This document shows positions 1-6,680 of a stretch of DNA of 14,282 bases, in pieces; position 1 is the stretch's first letter; every line of letters starts with the position of its first letter. The notes beneath the pieces were generated by a model that was not told the origin of the DNA, did not search any database, and saw only the letters and a list, made by a program, of their open reading frames with translations. The DNA is from an uncultured Chlorobiaceae bacterium (GTDB lineage Bacteria > Bacteroidota > Chlorobiia > Chlorobiales > Chlorobiaceae). A program made the position numbers and the translations under genes. The DNA lies in assembly GCA_903874585.1 (NCBI GenBank), contig CAIQSY010000287.1:1-14282 (forward strand). Direction: 5' to 3'.

Positions 1-123
1 GAGACGCTCACCAAAGTGACCTACACTGGCAAGTATGGACACATTCTCACTGAGCTTACCAAAGCACAGAGGGATATTCTCAAGGAGCTCAATATTGAGG
101 TGCCGGACATGGCCTCGTTATAA
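1..123 (+). CDS. Transposase C-terminus, partial (IS1634-like?)
   Basis: The reading frame is open from the first base and ends at TAA (121-123), giving 40 residues that close with LNIEVPDMASL. The pattern of a short beta segment, then LTxxQxxIL, then a LxI motif resembles the tail of IS1634-type DDE transposases as I remember them. No catalytic residue lies inside the window, so the family is a guess. The N-terminal part and the left end of the element are outside the window. The stop codon lies about 20 bases before the point where leucine-rich-repeat coding sequence begins, which fits a transposase gene running almost to the right end of its element. An alternative is some other cellular protein tail, but the position next to a truncated gene favours a transposase. 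Confidence 0.55.
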   Translation, partial: ETLTKVTYTGKYGHILTELTKAQRDILKELNIEVPDMASL

Positions 124-142
124 TTTGCTCGGGAAATTAGGG
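1..142 (+). mobile_element. Right end of an insertion sequence, partial
   Basis: This span holds the transposase tail plus about 20 non-coding bases (about 124-142, including CTCGGGAAATTAGGG). From about 141 the sequence reads in frame as a leucine-rich repeat (G-L-R-L-L-E-H-L-Y-L-S-N-N), with an in-frame stop TAG at 138-140. The junction is therefore placed near 138-143. The matching left terminal repeat is not in the window, so the exact end and any target duplication cannot be seen. Inference: the element inserted in the LRR-coding part of the downstream Roco gene. Confidence 0.5.
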
Positions 143-149
143 TTTAAGG

Positions 150-2417
150 TTGTTGGAGCATCTTTATCTTAGTAATAACGAGCTAACGGACGTGTCGCCG
201 TTAAGCGGTTTAACGTCATTACGTAAATTGACTCTTGTAAATAATCCTATAAAAACTATGCCGCTTGCGTTGACTATTCTTCCTTTAGAGATGCAGTGGA
301 AGAATATTTTTAGTGGTGCTGATGGCTTTATCACGTTCTACAACAATCCTCTCGAATCACCTCCACCGGAAATTATAGCGCAAGGCAAAGAGGCAGTTCG
401 CAGTTACTTATTAGCGCAGCAACAAGCTGGTCAGCAGTTACAGGCGTTGCGTGAGGTAAAGGTGCATCTGGTGGGCGATGGCATGGTTGGCAAAACATCG
501 CTATTGAAGCAGTTGCAGGGATTGGAATTTGACCCGAACGAGTCGCAGACGCATGGCATTACTGTAACATCACTCAAGGCATCAGCGCTGCAAGGCTTTC
601 CAGCAGATGGTGAGTTACAGGAGACTATCTTCCACTTTTGGGATTTTGGTGGACAAGAGATTATGCACGCTTCTCACCAGTTTTTTATGAGCAGCCGTTC
701 TCTCTACATTCTTTTGCTCGATAGCCGCACCGACAGCAATAAATATTACTGGTTGCGCCATATTGAAAAATATGGTGGCACGTCGCCGCTGATTGTGGTG
801 ATGAATAAAATTGATGAAAACCCCTCCTACAACATTCAGCAGCAAGCAGTGAATGACAAATTTCCTGCTATCAAGAACCGTTTTCATCGGATTTCATGTA
901 AAAAGAGCGAAGGAATTGATGGTGTTGTGCAAAGCCTTGCGGCGGCACTGAGCGATAGTGGTTCACTTTATGGAACGCTCTTCAGCCCAGCTTGGCTTGC
1001 CGTGAAGGTGAAGCTGGTTGAGGAGACCGCAGCAAAACGCTACATCAGCCGCAGCCGATACAATGAGCTTTGTGCGGAGCAGAGCATTGATGATCAGGAG
1101 AGCCGCGATACGTTGCTTGGCTACCTGAACAGCCTCGGTATTGTACTCTTTTTCAAGGAGTTGCACTTTGTCGACATCTATGTGCTCGATCCCTATTGGG
1201 TTACGGTTGGGGTTTATCGCATTATTAATTCTTGCAAAACAAGCAGTGGCACGTTCCACTTGGCAGAGCTTGACAACATTCTCAATCAGGAGCAGATTGC
1301 TTGTGATCAGTATCAGCCTGCCAAAGATCATCATTTCAACTACAGCCATGAAGAGCAGCGCTATCTGCTTGATATTATGAAGCAGTTTGAGTTGTGCTAC
1401 GAAGAGGAAAGTGGACGAATGATTCTTCCCTCCAACCTTCCAAAAGAGCCAGAAACTCCCCTGCCCAACCTCGATGAAGGCACGCCACTGCGTTTTGAAA
1501 TGCACTACGACTATCTGCCATCAACCATTATTCCACGCCTCATGATTGCCATGCAAGCTGATGTTGCTGATGGATTGCGCTGGCGTTACGGCATGGTGCT
1601 GAAAAGCAGGAACATTCCTGGTGTTCAGGCAAGCGTGATAGCTGATGCAGAGCAGAAGCGCATCAGGATTGTTGTGCAGGGGCAAGATGGTCATCGCCGT
1701 GAATATTTTACAGTGCTGCGACATCGTCTCAAAGAGATGAATGCACGCTTTGCCAACTTGCAAGTAACCGAATACATCCCTTTACCCGGATATCCAGATG
1801 AGTTAGTTAAGTATCAAGAGTTGCTTGGGTATGAGCAAAAAGGCTGGCCTGAATATCCTTCAGGTACACTTGGGCTAAAATTTCCAGTATCAACGCTGCT
1901 CGATAGCGTTATCAGCAAAGAAGAACGAGAAAAGGAGAACCTAATGATTCATATTCATAATGAGAACCGCATTGAAAATAGCGGTAATTCGACTGTAACC
2001 GTACCAGTAAATCAGCATGTGGCGCAAACTAACTCACAGAACGTTACTGTGCAGCAGCTTGAACTACGCCAAAACATCGAAGAGCTAAAGGGCAAATTCA
2101 CCAATTTGAAGCAGGAAATTCTTGATGAAGCCGAAGTTGAGCTTGTTGATAACAAAGAGCACATTCGGTTGAGTAAGGAGCTTGATCGAGTAGAAGAGGC
2201 GATTATTGAAATAGAGCAAGCAGCCAGTGAGCAACAACCACGCCTCAGCGCCGCCATTAAAGATCGTTTTGATAACTTTATGACCTCAGTTACCGATGAG
2301 AATTCTCGCCTTAACAAGCTGCTTAAGCTGGTTTCAAAAGGCGTTGAGAGGGCGCAAACCGTTACTGACCTCTATCACAAATGCTCGTCACTTTTCGAGT
2401 CACTGCCAGTGCCATAA
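150..2417 (+). CDS. Roco-family GTPase (LRR-Roc-COR), N-terminally truncated
   Basis: Large multidomain GTPase of 755 codons from a TTG start. Residues 2-38 hold about one and a half leucine-rich repeats (LEHLYLSNNEL, LRKLTLVNNPI). Residues 64-90 are the linker typical of bacterial Roco proteins (NNPLESPPPEII). The Roc GTPase follows: P-loop GDGMVGKTS at 109-117, G3 DFGGQE at 165-170, G4 NKID at 219-222. The COR dimerisation domain covers about 275-590. The tail (600-755) is polar, Asn/Thr/Gln-rich to about 635 and then a predicted coiled coil. In this family COR dimerises and the nucleotide state controls the dimer; the signalling role in bacteria is poorly known. Roco proteins normally carry many LRRs, so the N-terminus appears lost to the adjacent insertion sequence. 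TTG at 150 is the best visible start, with TTG at 153 equally possible; an in-frame stop lies at 138. The GTPase core is intact, but whether it is expressed is unknown. Confidence 0.85.
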   Translation: MLEHLYLSNNELTDVSPLSGLTSLRKLTLVNNPIKTMPLALTILPLEMQWKNIFSGADGFITFYNNPLESPPPEIIAQGKEAVRSYLLAQQQAGQQLQALREVKVHLVGDGMVGKTSLLKQLQGLEFDPNESQTHGITVTSLKASALQGFPADGELQETIFHFWDFGGQEIMHASHQFFMSSRSLYILLLDSRTDSNKYYWLRHIEKYGGTSPLIVVMNKIDENPSYNIQQQAVNDKFPAIKNRFHRISCKKSEGIDGVVQSLAAALSDSGSLYGTLFSPAWLAVKVKLVEETAAKRYISRSRYNELCAEQSIDDQESRDTLLGYLNSLGIVLFFKELHFVDIYVLDPYWVTVGVYRIINSCKTSSGTFHLAELDNILNQEQIACDQYQPAKDHHFNYSHEEQRYLLDIMKQFELCYEEESGRMILPSNLPKEPETPLPNLDEGTPLRFEMHYDYLPSTIIPRLMIAMQADVADGLRWRYGMVLKSRNIPGVQASVIADAEQKRIRIVVQGQDGHRREYFTVLRHRLKEMNARFANLQVTEYIPLPGYPDELVKYQELLGYEQKGWPEYPSGTLGLKFPVSTLLDSVISKEEREKENLMIHIHNENRIENSGNSTVTVPVNQHVAQTNSQNVTVQQLELRQNIEELKGKFTNLKQEILDEAEVELVDNKEHIRLSKELDRVEEAIIEIEQAASEQQPRLSAAIKDRFDNFMTSVTDENSRLNKLLKLVSKGVERAQTVTDLYHKCSSLFESLPVP

Positions 2418-2431
2418 CACTTGTGCCGCTA

Positions 2432-2471
2432 TAAAAAATAAAAAAGGGGAGCCGCATTGCTGCAACTCCCC
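2432..2471 (-). terminator. Intrinsic terminator of the glycan operon
   Basis: On the minus strand GGGGAG (2471-2466) pairs with CTCCCC (2451-2446). An inner TGC/GCA step gives a hairpin interrupted by a two-by-two mismatch. It is followed by TTTTTTATTTTTTAT (complement of 2432-2445). The T-tract lies only on the minus-strand exit side, so it ends transcription coming from the aminotransferase gene. The + strand Roco gene stops 14 bases before the tract and could use only the hairpin. Confidence 0.85.
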
Positions 2472-2569
2472 GATCAATGTCAATAAAATGTCTCCGTTTT
2501 TGAACGACAACATCAGCCCGAACAAACACGTCAGTGATAGTCGAGCTGATTGTGTCATAATGCGGAGAG

Positions 2570-3727
2570 CTACCCGATCTTCTCTGAACCTGAAATGATC
2601 GCCTTAACAAGCTTCTCAATCGTCGCATCATCCATCAGCACAGGAATGTTGAGGCAGATACTGCTGCGCAACATGATGCCAGTTTTTGGCCAAAGTGCTT
2701 CAAGATCAACACCACAATAACGTTCGTACTCTGGAAGCAAGTGACTCCAAACTCCTGCAAAGTGCCAATCAAGCGCTTCGGGAAGAATTTTAGTCCCGAA
2801 ACCATGCTCCATTAAATGAGCTTCAAACGCTAATGCAGCATCACGATCTCTGACACGGAAAATAAGCGTATCGCCCTGTGCACCAGCTTCATCGCTGAAT
2901 GGTCTGAGAATAATGTTATCGAGATGACGAATAGCATCCTTGATTTTTTTCTTGTTCTCTCTTGATTTCGAGAGAATCGTCTCAATTTTAGCGAGCTGCG
3001 CTAACCCGATTGCTGCGGTAACTTCGCTGAGGCGCAAGTTCAAACCTTTGGCTCTTCTCGGGTCTTTGCCTCTTGGCAGACCGGGCAGGTGCATGTGGCC
3101 ATGGTCGGAGAACTCAGCAGCACGGTCGTAAATCTCTTTATCATTGGTGATAATTATACCACCCTCGCCGGTGTGTAGTGTCTTACCTGCATCAAATGAA
3201 AAGGAAGCAACACTGCCAAAAGTACCAAGCTTCTGCCCTTTATAAGTGGCTCCAAGCGCCTGTGCTGCATCCTCAATCAGTATCAAACCGTGCTTCTTGC
3301 AAATTGCAGACAACTCATCCATTTTTGGTGGCGCCCACATGGGAATTGCCACAACAGCTTTGGTGGTTGGGGTAATTGCTTTCTCAACCTCCTGAGGATC
3401 AAGATGATAGGTTTCATCAAGCTCAACCGGCACCGGTATTGCGCCAAGGGCACTGATTGCCTCTACCGGAGCAATGAAGGTCCACGCCGTTGTAATAACC
3501 TCATCGCCAGGCCCGATTCCCGCACCTGCAAGTGCGCAATGGATGGCCGCTGTACCAGACGACACAGCATGGGCATACTTCACACCCATCCACGCTGCAA
3601 ATTTTTCTTCAAACTCTCTTGCCTTGTAATTACCTCCACCGTAACGGTATAAATTGACTTTTTCTCGACTGAAAAGCTCCTGTATTTCAGCCAGCTCTTC
3701 ACGTCCAATAAGTTCTGCGCCTGCCAT
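2570..3727 (-). CDS. DegT/DnrJ/EryC1/StrS sugar aminotransferase, KdnA-like
   Basis: PLP-dependent sugar aminotransferase of 385 residues, a normal length for the family. Visible landmarks: SSGTAA at 56-61 (cofactor phosphate region), Asp153 in LILIEDAAQALGA (pyridine-nitrogen contact), Lys182 in SFDAGKTLHTGEGG as the expected Schiff-base lysine, and the GLNLRLSEVTAAIGLAQL block at 228-245. The start (M-A-G-A-E-L-I-G), CKKHGLILIEDA, EIYDRAAEFSDHGH and the LNLRLSE block closely resemble my memory of Shewanella KdnA, which transfers an amino group to C8 of oxidised Kdo to give 8-amino-3,8-dideoxy-Kdo. The oxidoreductase upstream looks like its partner KdnB. ATG at 3727 has AGGA about 10 bases upstream. 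The gene is set apart from the oxidoreductase by 120 bp with a palindrome and ends before an intrinsic terminator. It could instead act on a nucleotide-linked keto-sugar (ArnB or perosamine type). Fold sure, substrate inferred. Confidence 0.85.
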   Translation of the reverse strand: MAGAELIGREELAEIQELFSREKVNLYRYGGGNYKAREFEEKFAAWMGVKYAHAVSSGTAAIHCALAGAGIGPGDEVITTAWTFIAPVEAISALGAIPVPVELDETYHLDPQEVEKAITPTTKAVVAIPMWAPPKMDELSAICKKHGLILIEDAAQALGATYKGQKLGTFGSVASFSFDAGKTLHTGEGGIIITNDKEIYDRAAEFSDHGHMHLPGLPRGKDPRRAKGLNLRLSEVTAAIGLAQLAKIETILSKSRENKKKIKDAIRHLDNIILRPFSDEAGAQGDTLIFRVRDRDAALAFEAHLMEHGFGTKILPEALDWHFAGVWSHLLPEYERYCGVDLEALWPKTGIMLRSSICLNIPVLMDDATIEKLVKAIISGSEKIG

Positions 3728-3807
3728 AATCTCTGTCCTGTTCGTTTAGTTTTGTGTAAGACGTTTTTTAATAATTAGTTATGATTTTTAGTCCCATGCA
3801 ACCATGT

Positions 3808-3832
3808 TAGGGCGTATTGCAATACGCCCCTA
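3808..3832. repeat. Perfect 20-bp palindrome between kdnB- and kdnA-like genes
   Basis: GGGCGTATTGCAATACGCCC (3810-3829) is a perfect inverted repeat. It extends imperfectly outward (TA at 3808-3809 and, after one extra C at 3830, TA at 3831-3832). It lies in the 120-bp gap inside the operon and would form a strong hairpin in the transcript. The minus-strand exit side has no T-run, so it is not a standard terminator for this operon. GTAGGGGCGTATT-type palindromes are familiar to me as dispersed repeats in many bacterial genomes, so a REP or MITE-like copy is the likeliest identity. Only one copy is in this window. Confidence 0.75.
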
Positions 3833-3847
3833 CGATATCTCGTTTTT

Positions 3848-4975
3848 TTACGTTAATTGATTAACCACATATCGAGCTGAAGCTTCAGTAAATTCAACGG
3901 GATTACCTGAAAATGATCCCTTTAACGCTTCTGAAGCGTTATGTGCAAACTCGTCGGCATTTCCCTTTCCGTAGCCATAAGGCGCAAGATTTGGAATCTG
4001 TAGCTGTTTGTACAATGAATCCATACGCTCCAGCAGCTCTTCAGTAGCCTCTTTAGGGGAAAGAGCGTGCATTGGATTGAGCATTGCATACTTTTCGTAG
4101 CCATGACAATGGTTGTAGCGCATCACCTCTTTAAGGAAAATCGCACCAGCAAGACCGTGAGGCACACGGTGCTTGACACCGAGATAGTAAGCGAAACCGT
4201 TGGTTGGGCCATCGCCGGAATTCATCAATGCAGTCGTACCACAGACGCTGCCAAGAGCAAGATCGAGTCGCGATTCTGCACGATCGAGCTGATTCTGCTG
4301 AAGTGCCGAAAAAGTTCTCTGAAAACCTTCAATGGAAAAAATGCGGCTCAACGCGGTATGCTTGATCGAACCAAAACTATCGACGCAATGCACAAGACTG
4401 TCCATAGCTGAAGCAATAACACTTTCAATTGGTGCCGTCATCGAGAGTTGTGGATCAATTACTGCTTTTTTGGGAAAATTCTTGCGGCTGTTAATGCCAA
4501 GTTTTCGCCCTTCAGCTTCATCAATAAAAACCGCATTAAAGCTCACTTCAGCCCCACTGCCCAACAGCGTTGGAACAGTAACAAGTGGTAAAGGATCGTT
4601 CACGCCACTTGGAAAGCCTTTAAGCGACAGTGCGGGAACGGCGTTGGTCATTAAAAGTGCGACACCTTTACCTAAATCAAGCGTACTGCCACCACCAATC
4701 GTGATAATTGCGTCAGGCATATTGCCTCTGAAAAATTCCGCAACATTTTCGAGATGGGCATACGTTGGTTCGCCAGCAAATTCATTGCAATACAAGACCG
4801 CATTCGTATATGCCGTGGTAAGGTTCTTCAGGACATCCTGAAAATAGAGGCTACTTGCGACATTAGCATCATAAATGATACCGGGCTTCTGCACCGACAT
4901 CTGCGCCAGATGCTCGTTCAACTTGAGCGCCTCATTAACCCCGATAACAAGATCGATGGATAAAAAAAAGTTCAT
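3848..4975 (-). CDS. Iron-containing alcohol dehydrogenase-fold oxidoreductase, KdnB-like
   Basis: 375 residues with the Fe-ADH/dehydroquinate-synthase-like fold. The nucleotide-binding GGGSTLD is at 94-100 and PTLLGSGAE at 135-143. The expected metal site has Asp192 and His196 (MDSLVH) and His273 (VPHG). The fourth canonical ligand, a His 14 residues before the last one, is Asn259 here; His269 is nearby. In Shewanella, KdnB oxidises the C8 hydroxyl of Kdo to an aldehyde that KdnA then aminates. The adjacent aminotransferase and CMP-sugar synthetase make that reaction the best guess. Kdo would come from the ordinary lipopolysaccharide pathway, since no ulosonate synthase is in the window. It starts 24 bp after the synthetase stop with no clear Shine-Dalgarno. 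Codons 3-5 lie in a run of eight T. Another primary-alcohol substrate is possible. Confidence 0.8.
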   Translation of the reverse strand: MNFFLSIDLVIGVNEALKLNEHLAQMSVQKPGIIYDANVASSLYFQDVLKNLTTAYTNAVLYCNEFAGEPTYAHLENVAEFFRGNMPDAIITIGGGSTLDLGKGVALLMTNAVPALSLKGFPSGVNDPLPLVTVPTLLGSGAEVSFNAVFIDEAEGRKLGINSRKNFPKKAVIDPQLSMTAPIESVIASAMDSLVHCVDSFGSIKHTALSRIFSIEGFQRTFSALQQNQLDRAESRLDLALGSVCGTTALMNSGDGPTNGFAYYLGVKHRVPHGLAGAIFLKEVMRYNHCHGYEKYAMLNPMHALSPKEATEELLERMDSLYKQLQIPNLAPYGYGKGNADEFAHNASEALKGSFSGNPVEFTEASARYVVNQLT

Positions 4976-4999
4976 AAAAGATTTAATCTAAAGGTTTTG

Positions 5000-5701
5000 T
5001 TAATCTTCATCCTGCTCGATCAGGTTTTTTCTAAAAAGGTAATACTCAATTAAATCTATTTCTTCGAGAGTATCAATTTCCCACGTCTGCCAAAACTCCA
5101 TTTGGTATGTCGAGAGTTTATCGCCAATTCTGTTGCCAAAAGTAGCAAGAGTTTTCGGCGTAAAAATATAGATCGAGCCATTTTCGATAAACTGCGTTGG
5201 CCGATCCTGCCGCATACCACGATTGCGATAATCAAAGTTGACACTCGCCCACTTCCCTTCCCGCGATTCCCACAACGTGAGGTCATCGGCTTTTGTGACT
5301 GAAATCAGCGAATCAGCTTCTTCACGACGAAACACCTCAACCGCGGCATCAATATCGCCGGGTTTGCGCAACGGTGAGGTTGCCTGCAAAAACACGACAG
5401 TGCTGACCGGCATCTCGTACTCCAGTTCGATAACTTCAAGCGCATGGCTAATCGCTGATTCTGAGCTTGACTTATCCCCGGCAAGTTTCGCCGGACGTTC
5501 AATCACTTCAGCTCCGTACTCCCTGGCAATACCAGAAATAATAAAGCTATCTGTGGAGACAAACACTTTATCGATTGATGTGGAAGCCAGTGCCTGCTGA
5601 ATCGTCCAGGCAAGCAGTGGTTTTCCTGCCACAGGATAGATATTTTTCTCTTTCAATCCTTTTGAGCCGCCTCTCGCAGGAATAATAGCTACGGTGTACA
5701 T
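5000..5701 (-). CDS. NeuA-type CMP-ulosonic acid cytidylyltransferase
   Basis: 233 residues, the usual length for CMP-sialate-type synthetases. The CTP-binding signature IPARGGSKGLKEKN is at 7-20, LQATSPLR at 105-112, the sugar-site block RQDRPTQFIENGSIYIF at 164-180, and WEIDTLEEIDL near the end with the metal-binding acidic residues. The enzyme joins a 3-deoxy-2-ulosonic acid to CMP, making the donor for a glycosyltransferase. The PARGGSKG signature places it with NeuA, PseF and LegF rather than with KdsB, which activates ordinary Kdo. No NeuB-like synthase, epimerase or acetyltransferase for a nonulosonic acid is nearby, whereas Kdo-modifying enzymes are. It may therefore activate the 8-amino product, as a dedicated cytidylyltransferase does in Shewanella. 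It lies 22 bp after the transferase gene. Its start codon sits in the 14-base string CTGATTTTTTATGT, also found at the start of the operon's first gene. Confidence 0.88.
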   Translation of the reverse strand: MYTVAIIPARGGSKGLKEKNIYPVAGKPLLAWTIQQALASTSIDKVFVSTDSFIISGIAREYGAEVIERPAKLAGDKSSSESAISHALEVIELEYEMPVSTVVFLQATSPLRKPGDIDAAVEVFRREEADSLISVTKADDLTLWESREGKWASVNFDYRNRGMRQDRPTQFIENGSIYIFTPKTLATFGNRIGDKLSTYQMEFWQTWEIDTLEEIDLIEYYLFRKNLIEQDED

Positions 5702-5723
5702 AAAAAATCAGTTGTGTTTTGGT

Positions 5724-6680
5724 TCAACCATCAATCACCTGCCGGCAAACATCAGCAATCTTTTTTGCTGCCGATTTATTCTGAATTGGTGTTAACGATT
5801 TCAAGACTTCAGGATACAATCCACAATGGACTGGTTTGTTGAGAGCGGAACCTACAAAAATTGTCGATGAAAATTGCGCTATCATCATCCGTGAATTGGC
5901 AATCATCTCTTCGGTTTTACCATTGCTCAATACCAGACTATCAGGAGCATAGCGCTCAATCTCTCTCACCGCACGCTCAACATTTTCATTGGGATGGAGC
6001 TTGAAAAGAAGCTGATGCTCCCCTGCCATTTCGAGGTATTTTTCAATATTTTTGCGACGATTTTCATAGATAAACGTTTCGCGATTATCGGATGTACAAA
6101 CGAGAACATAATCACGATATTTGAAATCGTTCTGAAGATACTGCTCGCAATTATCAAAATTAGGAATGCTTGTAACTTCAATCTTTTCAGGATTAACGCC
6201 TTTACGGATGAAAAGATCGCGATAGCCTTCGCTGGCAACACAGAACTTTTCGTAAGCATGCGATAATCCTGTGGTAGCAGTGCCAGCAATCCAGCGAGGC
6301 ATCCACTGAAAATTTCGAGCAAGATGGTAGAATACGGTTTCCGGCTCTGTCATTCCCTCTTGCACCAGTACCATTTTTTTGCTCCTGATATGCTTTGGGA
6401 CAATAAGATCCGTACAAGTAACCACGAGATCATAAGCGTGCGCAAAGCCACCGATATCAAGCTGGAGATTATGCGAACGAAGATATTCAAGCGTGCGATC
6501 GGAGCGCTTTTTCCCCATAATAGTAAACTCAAGCAATCCAAAATCACTCGCTTTGCCGAGCAGACCATCGCTGAAAAAGGATGAAAAATACTGGTCGTAA
6601 TCCTTCAACCATCCAGCAATCTGATGCATCTGCGTAGTCTGATTCATTGACCCACAGATAAAGAGTATTTTTTTCTTCAT
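5724..6680 (-). CDS. Putative GT-B-like surface-glycan transferase
   Basis: 318 residues, cytoplasmic, no signal peptide or membrane segment. I do not recognise an exact family. The N-terminus (KKKILFICGS) looks like the first strand of a Rossmann half. The C-terminal half carries LLFKLHPNEN at 224-233 and MMIAQFSSTIFVGSALNKPVHCGLY at about 265-288. Both are typical of GT-B capsule enzymes, CDP-glycerol glycerophosphotransferase-like proteins and relatives, where the HP(N/K)E loop and the SS(T/S) segment bind the nucleotide donor. The first codons overlap the stop of the flippase-like gene by 4 bases (ATGA), so the two are translationally coupled. Directly downstream is the CMP-sugar synthetase, so a CMP-activated sugar is the natural donor candidate. 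This assignment is inference from position and two short motifs; a non-transferase role in the same fold (epimerase-like) is not excluded. Confidence 0.6.
   Translation of the reverse strand: MKKKILFICGSMNQTTQMHQIAGWLKDYDQYFSSFFSDGLLGKASDFGLLEFTIMGKKRSDRTLEYLRSHNLQLDIGGFAHAYDLVVTCTDLIVPKHIRSKKMVLVQEGMTEPETVFYHLARNFQWMPRWIAGTATTGLSHAYEKFCVASEGYRDLFIRKGVNPEKIEVTSIPNFDNCEQYLQNDFKYRDYVLVCTSDNRETFIYENRRKNIEKYLEMAGEHQLLFKLHPNENVERAVREIERYAPDSLVLSNGKTEEMIANSRMMIAQFSSTIFVGSALNKPVHCGLYPEVLKSLTPIQNKSAAKKIADVCRQVIDG

Noticed and set aside
963..1505. 180-codon minus-strand open frame inside the Roco gene
   Set aside because: It lies fully opposite the Roc-COR coding sequence, which has clear GTPase motifs. 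Its product is a low-information hydrophobic string with no family signature, so it is an antisense shadow.
2446..2471. Terminator of the Roco gene
   Set aside because: The T-tract is on the minus-strand exit side. On the + strand the hairpin is followed by GATCAATGTC, so it serves the opposite operon.
4332..4841. 169-codon + strand open frame opposite the kdnB-like gene
   Set aside because: It overlaps the Fe-ADH gene, whose GGGSTLD and VPHG motifs are unmistakable. The + strand product is Ser/Pro/Lys-rich with no recognisable domain.
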